DNA from: Numida meleagris
Taxonomy: Eukaryota > Chordata > Aves > Galliformes > Numididae
NCBI RefSeq assembly: GCF_002078875.1
Contig: NC_034412.1
Coordinates: 83,652,957 to 83,716,956, forward strand
Direction of reading: 5' to 3'
DNA length: 64,000 bases
Below, piece by piece: positions 48,601 to 60,962 of this stretch (position 1 is the first letter of the stretch; each line of letters begins with the position of its first letter). Both the position numbers and the translations under genes were made by a program. The notes below the pieces were generated by a model. It was not told the origin of the DNA and searched no databases. It was given only the letters and a program-made list of their open reading frames with translations.

Positions 48601-51490
48601 AGCAGAAGTAAATTCCAAAGCAGAAAAACAACCTGAAGTACCTTTCCAAAGCACACTAAGCAAAATTTGTGGGCAAACCTTACAGCAATCCAAAAGCTTG
48701 GTGCAGTGGATTTCCAGAAATAAGGACATGAATTACTGGTAAAATAGACCAGGCCAAGATTTCTAAAACAGTGCTACTAAAAAGAGAAGAAAAAAGGAAA
48801 AAAAAAAAAGAAGAAAAATAATGAGAATGGCAAGGAAGTAAATAAAACCTTTTGAAGTAGAAAAATGTCTCTTAATACCTCCTTTTACTAGAATTTCCTA
48901 CTACTCAATTTTACTACTTTCTTTCTATCAAAATCACAGAAGAACAGATTGCTGCCTCTAATGATATCCCAGTATTGAGAAACTGATAAAGTAATACAAA
49001 GGCAGCAATTTAGACCTAATAAATGTGGTCAAAAATCCACTAAATGCCACCTACCTATCTCAAGCCTGAATTGACCCATGTTATTCCTATTAACTAGTGG
49101 AATGTTCTTGGGAAGCCCAGCCAGGAATAAGAAATTGCAGCCCTGACACTGGGGCATATGTGTCAGAAATGCAGCTGTGTAAATAGTGAATCTTTTGTTT
49201 TGCTGGTAATTCTGAAAAGTAAAGAAAGAATGATTCTGCATTGAGCATGAAGGTAATGTTAAGAGAAATTAAATCACATTTGGTCAAATCACTTGCTTCA
49301 TTTATCTGTGGCGAAATTCATTGCTTAAATTGTACTTACTTATTTTTACAGTTTTAAAATAAGTTTGTTAGAAACTTTCTAAGTGAAATACTATTTTGAT
49401 TGAAGAAAATATAAACAGTCATTTTCCTTAACTATCAACGCATCTTTTAGGAGAACTAGTTTATGCTCAAAACATTCAGTAGACTAAACATGAGTAGTTG
49501 ATATACTTTACTTATTACTGAATTATTTTCCCCAGTAAATGTTTTAGTGAAAAATATTCACCAAGCTTTAAATTAATCTGGTATAAGTATAAACCTGACA
49601 GTTTTCCACAATAATGTTGTCATAAATGTTCTCATAGTAGGTATTGAAGGAAAAAAGTAATTTTCAGACACCCAACTAAAGAAAGTCCTTGGGAGACTAG
49701 GGAAGTGTGGGTGAGGGTTCCTCACCCTGAGGGACTGGTGGGATAGAGGTACAGTGAGTGTTGGGGCTGGAATCTGGTGGCACATAGAAGAGAAGGGGTA
49801 GGCTCTAAAGCCTCTTAAACCTATAGTATTTCCCATGGTCAGAAATGTTAGATATTTGGAAGAGACTTCCATCTTCAGAAACATGAAGATTCAAACAACT
49901 TGGAGGCAGTTTTTCAGCTAAAAGCAGCAAACTTGTTTCAAATAGATCCTTTTCAATTTGTTTTTGAAAGCCTTCTCTCAGAAGGGCTGTAGAGGCTGTT
50001 TTTTTCAAGTTGTATTGGATTTTCTTATCTGACAGTCTTTATTTTCATGCTTTATTACCCCTTTCTCCAAAAAAATCCATCCAGCCCATTCTTTTTTGTT
50101 CAAAGCATCCAAATTCCTCAGCAGGAACATGCCTCTGCTTGAGGTGTCTCAGGGAATTATTAGGAACACAGGCAGATGCTGAAATGCAACCCATGCTTGG
50201 ATGGGATGGAATCAGGTGTCCCATGGCTGCTTTTCATTCTGTGCTGCCCATACCGGCTCCTTGCATTGCAGTCCTCTGCCTTTTTCACCTATGATCCTTT
50301 GATCTACGTGTATGAACAGCAGACAAACTCAGAAGTGTGCTGCAGCCTTGTGTCACTTATTAACTCTTTCCTTTAGTTTATAAAGGGCTGAATGTTTAAA
50401 ACAGCAAATGCGCCCAGTTGAGTTTGAGGATATAAAGACTGTAGGAGTTTTTTCCTACCTGTAATTTCAGAACTGTTTGTGAAATATAGATTTCCAACTA
50501 AATTTCAGACATGCTAGGAATTAAGTCTTGCTTCTAATTGATACCTTGATTGTAGTGACCTCTTAATGAGGAATTAAGGAGTATTTCCAATTTATATTTA
50601 ATAAATGCTCTTCTACATGACTTTCCATTTTTTTTCTGATCTGCTTCTGTTATTCTTTGACTGTTTATCCTTGAATTTTCTTCTCTCTGCACAATATATG
50701 AAGATCTCTAGGTGACACTTATATTCTTTGAGCTGTTCTCTATGATGTGCAGGTGGTGCATGTCCAAGGTCATGGTCCTTGCTGAAAAGCAGGAGAATGG
50801 TGAAGGGCAAAAAATGATTTGAGTAACTATCTACTGCTTTTGATTCTATTGAAACGAAAGCTTTTACTGAATGAGAATCTTCTTTTTGTTATAATATGGA
50901 GAGTATGCTTACGCTGGTATTACCAGAACTAACTTGCAGTTTTGAAAAATATGACAAAGAGAAACATGGATATTGTGAATCACAGGCTGGCAAATATCAG
51001 AACCTGGATAATTAATGTCACTGGTGAAAAAAAATACTTGTAAAGATTTTCTCTCTTAAACTGAAATCTTGGGAAGAAAGGTAAAAAGAATTTCTGCCGA
51101 TTAGTTTATATTATTTTACATAGGTATTTCCAAAAAAGCTCAAATCTAAATTAAAAAAAAACAAAAATTTTTGATTTTAAGTAGTAAAATTAGAAAGGAG
51201 AGGGAATCCAAGTTCTCAGTAAATTCATCCTTACCTGGTCATATGACTTGAAATCATTAAGCAAATTTTTGTCATTCTGAAAAAGTAGATTTTTAAAAAT
51301 ATATAATTACTAGGGGAGGGAAGGAGGATTAATGTGTCCTTAAGTCTAGTAGTTTCTATAGTTTAACCCCAGGCCTTTGCGTTATTGGCCCTTGGAACTT
51401 AATAAGCAACAAATAATAGACATGAAGTGGGAAGTTCATTGCTGTGTAAAATTGATTGTATTTCTTGAAATGTCCTGGTTTCAAATTATA
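45691..51490. other. 5.8 kb unique DNA, no gene seen
   Basis: The first 230 bases beyond the LTR could in principle be proviral interior, but no retroviral motif is visible. The remainder is AT-rich, with open frames up to about 103 codons on both strands and none with a domain. An A-rich stretch lies at about 48785-48820. Confidence 0.45.
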
Positions 51491-51962
51491 ATCACAGAAT
51501 CAGAGACTTGTATCGGTTGGAAGGGACCTCTGGGATCATCTAATCCAACTCTCTGCTAAAACGGGTTCTCTGCAGTAGGTTACAAAGGAAAACATCCAGA
51601 CGAATCTTGAATATTTCCGAGAAGGAGACTCTATAACCTCTCTGGGCAGCCTGTTTTAGTGCTTTGTCACCCTTGAAGTAGAGAAGTTTTCCCTCAGATG
51701 GAATTTCCAGTGCTCCTATTTGTGCCCTTTGCCCATGTCACTGGGTACCACCAAGAAGAGCCCAAGCCCATCCACTTGACATATGCTCATTAGATATTTA
51801 TAAGCATTGATAAGATCTCCTCTCAGCCTTCTCTTCTCCAGGCTGAACAGTACCAGGTCTCTCAGCTTTTCCTCATAAGGGAGATACTCCAGGCTCCTGG
51901 AGTAAAGACAGTTTCCTCCCTGTCTTTCTTGAACCGGGGAGCCCAGAACTAGACACAGTATA
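51491..51962 (-). mobile_element. CR1 LINE 3' fragment with part of the RT C-terminus
   Basis: The plus strand gives the antisense of a CR1 3' end: ATCACAGAATCAGAG, GGTTGGAAGGGACCTCTGGG and ATAACCTCTCTGGGCAGCCTG. It then crosses into the coding part, which on the minus strand reads YEEKLRDLVLFSLEKRRLRGDLINAYKYL, interrupted only by neighbouring frame changes. Similarity ends near 51962 at CTAGACACAGTA. It is 5'-truncated. Confidence 0.94.
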
Positions 51963-52164
51963 CCCAAATAATACTGCTCATACGCATTTGTATGAGAAAT
52001 TATCTTATTTTAGGTTACCCAGCAACAAACTAGTCCAACCTATGGCAGAGGTTTATCCTTCCTTAAATAAGTATTCACATGAGGTTTGGAAGACTGAGGT
52101 CTCACTTTAAGTTCCATTGCAATGCATATTTACTTCTACAAAACATGGTAGTTACAATAAGAGT

Positions 52165-52250
52165 TTGAAAAAGTTGCCATCAATCTCCGCTCTGACTTTA
52201 CACCAGGATCTGTGCTTGGATCTTTTATATTTCACGAAAATAAACCAGCT
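52165..52250 (+). mobile_element. Possible CR1 reverse-transcriptase palm fragment
   Basis: In one plus frame, 52200-52235 reads [12 protein letters not shown]. This resembles the PQGSVLGPLLFNIF box of CR1-clade reverse transcriptases. It lies just upstream of, and in the same orientation as, the CR1 3' end at 52290. The two may be one copy with a large internal deletion. The match is short. Confidence 0.42.
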
Positions 52251-52289
52251 TTGTAGGGGTGAAAGTTGTGGTGTTGTTTTTTCCCTCTT

Positions 52290-52460
52290 CTCTAGAAGAG
52301 TGGTCACACACTGGAACAGGCTGCCCAGGGAAGTGGTAGAGTTGTTCAAGAAGTGTGTTGATGTGGCACTGAGGGACATTGTTAGTGCGCATGGTGGGAA
52401 TGGGTTGATGGTTGGGCTAGATGTTCTTAGGTGTCTTTTTGAAACTTAATGATTCTATGA
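52290..52460 (+). mobile_element. CR1 LINE 3'-end fragment
   Basis: The stretch encodes [30 protein letters not shown] in the plus direction, the CR1 RT C-terminus with about five codons deleted between EVV and LFKK. It continues with GGTTGATGGTTGGGCTAGAT, a worn AGGTGTCTTTTTGAAACTT and a final ATTCTATG at 52452-52459. It is oriented opposite to the CR1 at 51491-51962. Confidence 0.93.
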
Positions 52461-53923
52461 AAAGTTCTTTGTTTAGCATGAATTTATTGATAATTCCCAG
52501 TTTGGTTACTACTAAGTTAAAAAATTTCATCATGGTAAACAATTTTTTTTTTGTTTTGTCTGTGAAAGTCTTTTCAACATCTTGACTATTCGGCATTCAA
52601 AGGATGCAACAAGACTTTCATTGCTGATTCTAACAAGTGATCCAGAATTCATGAAACTCCTGGTATTACCTCATCTTTTTCTTTTCCTAGAAAAACAGCT
52701 CTCACTTTGTTCAAAATATTTGTTGATTCAATTTCATTTTACGTGAACTCAAGTTTTGAAATTTTAAAATGGAAAATTTAAGTTAAAAACATTGCTGAAC
52801 AGAACATGATAATACATTTTTATACATTGAAGAAACGTGTAGCCATACAGTGGAGGGAGAAAAAAAGCATACTAAAATAAGTGTTTCCATAAACACTGTA
52901 TTGATGATACTTTACTTATGATAATTTACTACTATAGGGTCCAGAAATAATTTCTTCTCAGTTGTAGTTGTGACCAGTGTGATGGAGTTTTAGTGTAACC
53001 AACTGCTGCTCCCAGCTGAGGTCTGATCTATTGCTTTTCCTTTGTGTTTCTCAGCCCAGAAATGAAGATGAACTTCAAATACCAATTTCTGCCATAGGAA
53101 TCAGAGTAACTTGAAGCAGAAGAAATGTGGCCGGTGAACTTCATGAGACTGACTAATGGGGCTGATGCATCCCACAGTCTCAGCTGCTATGGAGCAGGAC
53201 AGACCTGCACGAGCAGGAGGACAAGCAGGGCAAACGTGAGCATCTTGCTGGTGTTTGAGCCAGTTCAGCAAAAGCCATGTCAGATTGCAGCACACCTACT
53301 GGCTATCGATCGTCCAGTTTTGACTGCAGCTGTTCATTTTGGGGTTGTTGGCTCTCCAATCTATGGCTGCTTTGGTAGTGGTGTGATTTTTACTTGCTAT
53401 TTTACATAGCAGCTCTCCAGCAAATCAAATGAAGTAACCTCTACAGCTACCATCTTCCTCTCCTTTACCAGAATATCTTCCTAGCCAGGCTTATGAGGAA
53501 GGGACAACTCATATAAGCCCTAAAGACTGAGCTATTTAATATTGCCGCTGCCATCCTCCTGGTAAATTCTTTGATGAGGAGTACCAGATACTAAGAGATG
53601 TTTGAGCTTGATGCAAGAGAAAAGTCTCAAGAAATGAAGAAAGGAGTTAGGGTTGTGATTAAAAAAAAAGAAAAAAGACAGAATGAGCCAATAACTGTTT
53701 TCAAGAAAGGAATGAACATCTATGTTCTCTTCTGGATGATCTGTATTTATGAGGAAGCTAGTGTTCTTTATTAATGATGTAATGTCGTATGGATGACCTG
53801 AGACTCAATAGTGAAGATTTATTATTTCATTTTTAAAGTTTCCCTTTGTTTTGCTTGTTTTATTATTATTATTTTGTTTTCTCACCTGTTTTGTTTTTGT
53901 TTCTTTTGTTCTTTGGCAGTGTT

Positions 53924-53945
53924 TTGTTGTTGTTGTTGTTGTTGA
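53924..53945 (+). repeat. (TTG)n microsatellite
   Basis: Seven uninterrupted TTG units, in a wider T- and G-rich stretch (about 53840-53990). Confidence 0.93.
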
Positions 53946-54502
53946 TGGTGGTGTTGGTTTTGAGTTTTTATTGTTGTATTTAATTATTTTTTTCTTTCCC
54001 AATGCTCCATCAATGTGGGCATAGGAAAGTTTCTTTTGTATTTTTGTGTTCAGGATTTTGTATTCTAACCAGTATCTCAGGAGAAGATTAGCTGGTTTTT
54101 AGTTTGTTGTTTTTTTTTTTTTCAGATGCACTGTAAACATTATTTCCTCCAGAACAACTGCCCTGTCAGCAGTACAGTCAGCAATATTGCACATACATTT
54201 CTTTTTTCCTTCACCCCCTGTGTTATATTGCAGTGCATTTTTGGAGCAATATCCACCATAAATCTGCTCTCTTCATTTCTAGAAAAGCAATTTGCAATGT
54301 TGTATTTTCTTCCCAAACTTCACCAGGTACTATTTCTGTCTTGATGCAAAATAAATAACAGACTCTGATAGAGACATCTATTTTGACAGTACTGATTAAA
54401 TGGCACAGCTATGTCCCTTCCAAGAAGTAGCTCCTTTTGAGTAAGCAATCCATTTCAAATGGTCTTTGGTCTTGTTCTTCCACTGTGTAATCTGTTTTTT
54501 GT

Positions 54503-54520
54503 TTGTGTGTGTGTGCGTGT
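54503..54520 (+). repeat. Short (GT)n tract
   Basis: A GT dinucleotide run of about nine units with one C interruption. Confidence 0.85.
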
Positions 54521-54612
54521 ATGGGCTCTTTAATCATAGCCAGCTCCATTGGTTCCAATTGATCCTTGGAAGTGTGCCAGTTTAAAAGTAGGCAGAGGAT
54601 GAGAAAATTAGA

Positions 54613-54672
54613 TCTTCTTTTCTCTTTTTTTTTCTTTCTTTTTTCTTTTTCATTTTTTTCTTCTTTTTTTTT
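54613..54672 (+). repeat. 60-base polypyrimidine tract
   Basis: C and T only, apart from a single A at 54652. Such strand-asymmetric tracts are common simple repeats and can adopt triplex structures. Confidence 0.9.
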
Positions 54673-56991
54673 AACAAGAATTTTAGTAAGTACTGGGACC
54701 CTTCTGGGGGGTGTACAGGCCCATAACTGCATCACATAAGTCAATGCTCAAAGTTTTTTTTGTGTGGCTGCATTGTAGCCATCAGAAGTTGGTTACATCA
54801 GTAACCTTCATCCTAGTATCTTCTAGACACATATCATAGCAAGGATTAGTAATCATCTGTCATTTTAAAGATGCAACAGGAATTAACAACACTTTACAGA
54901 AATTGGTCTACTGGGGCTGTTCTTTTTCTCTATTAAATTAGACGGATTAGAATCTGCTATTCCTCAACCTTCCAACTCAGGGATTTACAGCTAGTTTACC
55001 AATTTGAACTCTGTGAGACCAGTCCCAAAACTCTGATTTCCAGCTGTGGGTCTATGTGAAAAAACAACTCAGATTTGTTTAATCATCTGCAGGAAGATCT
55101 GCTTTTGTCCATGAGTACTCCATGATGTCTCGAGAGTGACCCTGCAGTGAGTTCAGCCTTGGAGAAGTGTTTCTGAGCTGAGGGAGATGATGTCATATGC
55201 CTGAGCAGAACAAAAACCTCTGCTCTAGAAGACTCGTGATCAAATCAAGGCAGAGCATAACAGTGCCAAACAGTGGCTGAGTATCTGTAGGAGAAAGCTA
55301 TAATGTTTAGACAGGTGAGTCTACTTTCCTGCAAAGTGCTACAGGGCAAACAATGTGCTTAGGGCTAAATAATGGGAGTGCTGCATGCGCCGTGGCACAT
55401 ACTGCATTTAACAGACAGGGTCTCTTCTCTCAGGAGAATCTCTATTTCTGTTTTAGGGAATTTCTCTAATTATTTACATAACATTCTAGATAAGATGAAG
55501 TATGCAGGTATATAATCTTTTACCATGGATGTAAACATTTTTTTCTCAGTCTTTGGTAGCTGCAGTATTTTTTCTTTCTATTCTCACTGTCATCTAATTC
55601 TGGATCATATTCTTCATTTATTTTTGATCCTGAAATTTATGCATTGCCTCTAAAAAAAAAAAAAAAGTGCTACAACAATTCTGAAGTCTAACGAGTAATT
55701 TCTCTCTCAGCTGCTAGCCTTCCTAGGATGCCTATGACATGGATCCTTGCAGAATTCTCAGGATTAGATCCAAAAAGGTTGTAAGACTGAAGTGAAAAGT
55801 AGTATTCTTTAATCAAGAGAAACAGCTACTGCTTCTCTGGTGAAATAATAGTGATACCCTTACTCTGTCATCAATCTTGCACTCCTGAAAGAGGTCTGTG
55901 AAAGTGAGAGATGTCATGTAGATATAGGAAGGTGCCCATCCTCACCATACTCTTCAGTCTTGCTTCAGTGTAGTTGAATACTATGATTTCATGTGTATGC
56001 TGATGGTCTTGAAGCCAGCTTTCTCTGAATACTGGTTCCAGCTGACCTTCTCTCAAGTTTATGGCAAGCTGTGCAGGAGAGGAGTTTCCCAGAGGAGAGC
56101 TCTAGTTAGACTTAACTAAGCTCCCTTAGCAACCTTGCATAATTTCCCAACCATCTTTCTGTATTAAAGAAGCAAGCTTGGTTTGAAGATTGCTTTTGGC
56201 TTCTCTCTTTCCCAGAGTGCTAAAGGTCAGTGCCCTGCTGATTCTGGTTTGCCTGAGCCTTTAGGCCATTCCTGATTAGGCTTATAACTGCAAAGCAAAG
56301 TCTCTGTCCTTGGGAGCAAAGGGAAGTGCTGCAATGCAGATCAGCAACGCAAGAAGGTGGTCAGGGGAAATACCAAGGTGAAAAATAACAGCTCCAGAGT
56401 AATTTCATTAGTGTTGCTAATATTCTGAGTGCTCAGGGCAGAACTTCTACCAATCTCTTGCATCAGAGTAAGATTACAACTGAATAGCTCAACTCAAATC
56501 CTGTGGTGATAGAGAGGAAGAAGTAATTCCACTGCATATACGCACTTGCTAGGGAGGCCAAAAGGGCTGTTGTCTCTTATTAGCTCCAGTGAGAAGAGTA
56601 TTTACTTCTGGCCACGTGGTGTGACAATAATTCTTCTGCTAGAGGAAAACATCCAGCCTGAATCCAGCCACATTCCCATTGTTTCCTAGAGGCCAAGAGA
56701 ATTTTTTTTGCCTTAGACTCTGTAACCCCTTATTCTCACATCTGCAAACAGTTGAGAAAATATCCTTGATTGCATGTTCAGTAACTCTGAACTTTCCTCT
56801 TAGCTCTTGCCTCTTACCTCTGGATTCTAAAGGAAAACAAGTAGAAAGAGGGGAGAAAGGAAGCTAAGAAGCTAAGGAAGGGTCAGCATAGCTGAGAAGT
56901 ATCATGAATGGAGAAGATGGCAACTAGGGCCTACAAGGGATTATCCTAACCCAGTCGAATGACAGTAAACTGATTATCTTAACCTTATACT

Positions 56992-57016
56992 TATAACTTA
57001 TTAGTTATAAGTTATA
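56992..57016. repeat. Perfect AT-rich inverted repeat (10-bp stem, 5-base loop)
   Basis: TATAACTTAT at 56992-57001 is exactly complementary to ATAAGTTATA at 57007-57016. Part of the motif recurs in direct orientation just downstream (ACTTATAACC near 57025). Confidence 0.85.
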
Positions 57017-60000
57017 TACCTTAAACTTATAACCTTATCTTTACAGCTAACATCAGTCTAGGCCTGGAGTTTCTTGAGGAAGATCTTTGGGCAGAGAATA
57101 TCTTTCTGTGTATTGGTGCAGTACATGAAATTGTAGGCCCCTGTTCTTAAGTGGATCATCTGGATGCTGCTGTACTGTAAATAAATAATCAGAGCTAATG
57201 CTTGGAGTTAGATAACAGTGGGCATGGCCTATATTCTGAGAAGACATTTTCTCCTTTGAGGCTTTCCCTAACCAGTATGAATGTTCCCTCTCCTAGCTCA
57301 GTCAAAATTGCTCCGATGGACCACTGTCACTTGAATTATCCATGAGTTTCCTGACTGTACCACAGAAAATGAAGTTTGAGCGCAGGATACGTAGGATCCA
57401 TGCAGTAGGATCAAACAGGAGAGTCTGCAAATGCTGCAGTTGTTCTTGGGCTGGAGCTTTCCTTGTGTCTCCATTTTCAGAAGCAATTGAAAGTTCTCCT
57501 TTTGAGCAGGGGAAAAAAGAAAGCACTATACTTATACATCAGCCACAGGCTTCTGAAAGATGTTTAGAGAATGACACAGCTTCTGTGGTTGTGCTTGGCT
57601 TGCAGTAGAAATGTGGAACAGTGCTAGAACTCCATAGTGAAGATGCTAGATGCAGATGATAGATTAGCAAGAATGAATGAGCTGTTTTCTCCTGCACATG
57701 ATGACATTTAATGATTCCTTCCTATCTATACCACATGTTCTTATTAAACTTTACACAAAGAGAGAAAGGCGAAATTTCACTTAGCACTAGTGAAATTAGA
57801 GTAGTGTACTTCCTATGAAACCCATTTCCTAATTTCCATCTTAACGTGAGGAAACTTAAAGGTTGATCCAAAAGGCAAGGAAGTCAATGGAAAACTGCCT
57901 GTTGAACTGAACAGACTTTGAATTAGGTCTACAAGGAATAAAAGGCTTTTTACATTGGCCAAGCCTTGAATGAGAGTGAAGCCTTCATGAGAATGAAGTT
58001 CGGTCAAAGTGCTTCTGAAACACCCTATCAAAGTTTTCTATTTCAATAAAAAAGTAAAATGTTACCCTCCTGCTTCAGAACAGTTGCCCTCTGAAAAAAG
58101 GCCAAGCTATTTCATTAATGTTAGACCATCAATTTTTTTTAAAAAAAACAACACATATTTTATGTGAGGGTGCATGTGCAGCAGGCCTTGGGAATTTATT
58201 ATTTTTTTTTAGGATAACTTCTGACAATTAGGAAGCAATTAGATGTCAAACTAATTAAAGTGGCCTTTTTTTCTTTAAATAAAACAAACCTTATGTTCTG
58301 AAGTGGTTCCAATACATTCAAAGCACTGAAATTGGGCCTGAAAGAAAGCAATCACATCTGCCTCTCAAGGTCTACTCTCCTTGTAAACTCATGAATAATC
58401 ATTGTCACCAGCTTATCACTGTCAGATTAGGGGCTTAGTATTACATTTTATTTAAACCTGATCCAGATGGCTGCCAAGAGATTTTCAGGCAAATGAACTG
58501 TGAGGCAGACTATCATCAAGAAACATTTTATTGTTCATGCATATGAGTGCATTGCAAGTCTCCAACGTACTTTACCCCTACAGCTGACAAAGTTTTTGTT
58601 GGTTTTACTTTTTTTCACTATGAAACCTACCAACTTTATCAGCTGTTTGTCCATATCATTCTTCTGAAGGCAGATGAATGCATATGTGACCTCACATTTA
58701 TCAGATATTTAATTTACTTGAATTTTCCAAGTCATTTAACTAACAAGCTATAATAGAAGCAAAGAATATGAATAGGAGTCAGAAAGTTATGTATGTCTTT
58801 CTAGACATGATTTTTGAGGAGCAGTGAGTTTCCATAACTTGTCACCATTCAAAAATTGCCAACTCAGCATGCCCTGTAAAACAGCTGTTTTCTTTCTACT
58901 GATTTTTGTGTTTCCTATTACTTAGAGCTCACCTGTAGCATGCCTAAAGTAAAAGCTTTTCCTGTTATAAGAACATGGAGAGATTCCCAAGTGATACAAA
59001 ACATTTTTACACCTTCATTTGCAAGTCTTGATAGAGAACAGTAGATCTGAATATACAACTGGCACGAGTATGGTATCACTTTATAGCTAAATCAGCACCC
59101 CCTTTATTTCTGAAAGGTATGCTTGATTCTACTATTTTAAACAGTGCTGTATGTGTGAATGCACATGATTTGTCTCTGTGCAAGTGAAATTAATGGTTCG
59201 CTTTCATTTCTGTAAGTGTTGCATTAATTATGTCATATTTTAATATTAAATAATACTGCTAGTTCCAAACCCAGCTCTGGAAAGGCTTTGTCATCGGAAA
59301 AGTTGTTTTTCCAAAGCTTTGCTATGTAAAATCATTTTACTGGGGAAAGAATTACTGGCAAAAATATGTTTGTTTCCATTTTATTGAAAATAAACCGAAG
59401 TTACTAACTAAAAAAATTAGTTCAGTTTTTCTTTTTTTATTATTATTGTTCTTTTTGAATATGTTGCAGTGAATTCTGTTGCAGTGAAAATAGGTGACAC
59501 CTTAACTCCAGAAAAAAAAGGCCTTTTTATCAATGCTATATAATGAATGTAAGAATTTCTCAAAACAAAATACTTACATCTCCTTCTCACATTTCGATAA
59601 TAGTACTACTCCATTCTGAAAATACTATGCTAAAAATAATGTCAAAAGAGGATTTTCCTAAAACAAAACTCTGAAAAATTAAAGAAAATTCTGCAGTGAA
59701 TCTGTTGTCTTCTTTTGTGTGTAGATTTCTAAGGATGCTTATGGATTGTGACACTTTGTATTGTCTACTGATATGAGTTTGATCTCCCTGTGGAAAAAAT
59801 AAATGCCATTCATGATGTCACTGAAAAGTGTTCAACCAGTAAGAATGCCCTAACTGTCATGTTCATCTCTCTGTCCTCCTCCTTATATGCCTTCCTTTTG
59901 CTTCTGTGAGGAATAATTTTCCTTTTCTGTCCTTCTAAATTCAAGTGAAGTCCTGCCTAAGAAGAATACTTTTTTTTTTTTACTGCCAGAAATTGAGTCT

Positions 60001-60858
60001 AATAAATTAGAAATATTATAAATTCCCCTTGCCATCCCAGTGAATCTAACTAATATGTTTGAACTCTTATACTCTCCAGGGTAGGTTTTATGTGAGACAA
60101 ACATGAACGCATCTGTGGGTGCTTGGGAGGCAATTAGAAATTGTGGCTGTAAATCCATTATCAAAGCTGGTTCTTGGTTTCTAAATGTGGTGGGGTACTT
60201 GAAAGATAGGAAGCAGCTACTGACAGCATTGCTCATTTCTGTGTGTAACTGATTTAAATGACGCTTCATTTCTGCTGGGCTGCACAGACACAGGTTGCTG
60301 TCCATCCTCATAAGCAAAGCACTGACAGGGCTTGACATTTCCCTTCATCTCCTACAAGCGATGATGCTCAGTCATCCACTACTGGGGCCGTCTGTGAAAC
60401 TTGTTTCTTTTACAAATCTCTCTAGATACACATTGCACTGGTAGGGGCACACTGTCTTCCTGCTCTGGATTGTAGTGAGCATATCAAAGACTTCAGAGCT
60501 CTGAAGTACTCTTCATTCAGAAATAGCTACACCTTTCAAGTTTAGCACCTCTCAGGACCTGAATTATGCTCCCTGAACATCAGGAAAGAAATGCTATGTT
60601 GACAACACATGCCCCAAAATCAGTATTTGAAGGTGGTGCTTTCTTTTCTTCACCACAGCTTTTCATGCCTGGGTTAGAACTCTGGCTTATGTGGCAGGCA
60701 CTGTTCAGCACAGCTTGTGAAATCCTGCACAGTACATTTTTCTTGTGATTAGTTTGAATAATAAATAGCTGTCACAATGGTATATTTATGTTAGTAGTAA
60801 CTGACATTTACACAGCAACTTGCATCCTCAAATATTTTTGGGGAATTTAATAGTAGAC

Positions 60859-60962
60859 AAATCAGAGTTGTAGCATATCCTGAGTTGGAAGGGACCCATA
60901 AGGATCATCAAGTTCAACTCCTGACTCCACAAAGGAGTCCAGAAATCAGACCACGTACCTGA
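60859..60962 (-). mobile_element. Short CR1 LINE 3'-terminal fragment
   Basis: The plus strand reads ATATCCTGAGTTGGAAGGGA, CCCATAAGGATCATCAAGTT, CAACTCCTGACTCC, then a worn AAATCAGACCA. This is the antisense of the 3' end of a CR1 subfamily marked by the CCTGAGTTGGAAGGGACCC form, different from the copies at 35098 and 51491. Only about 100 bases remain. Confidence 0.88.

Larger units (their letters stand above)
52461..60858. other. 8.4 kb unique AT-rich DNA, no gene seen
   Basis: No exon or transposon is recognised. Simple-sequence features inside are listed separately. A minus-strand frame of 151 codons at 59883-60338 has no domain that I know. A 15-base A run lies at 55652-55666, and a perfect T8-A8 block at 58133-58148. 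The segment at 58370-58530 is repeat-free and could be a conserved non-coding element, but this cannot be judged from one sequence. Confidence 0.45.

Noticed and set aside
59883..60338. Minus-strand frame of 151 codons
   Set aside because: No domain, splice context or compositional shift is seen. This length is plausible by chance in 64 kb searched in six frames.
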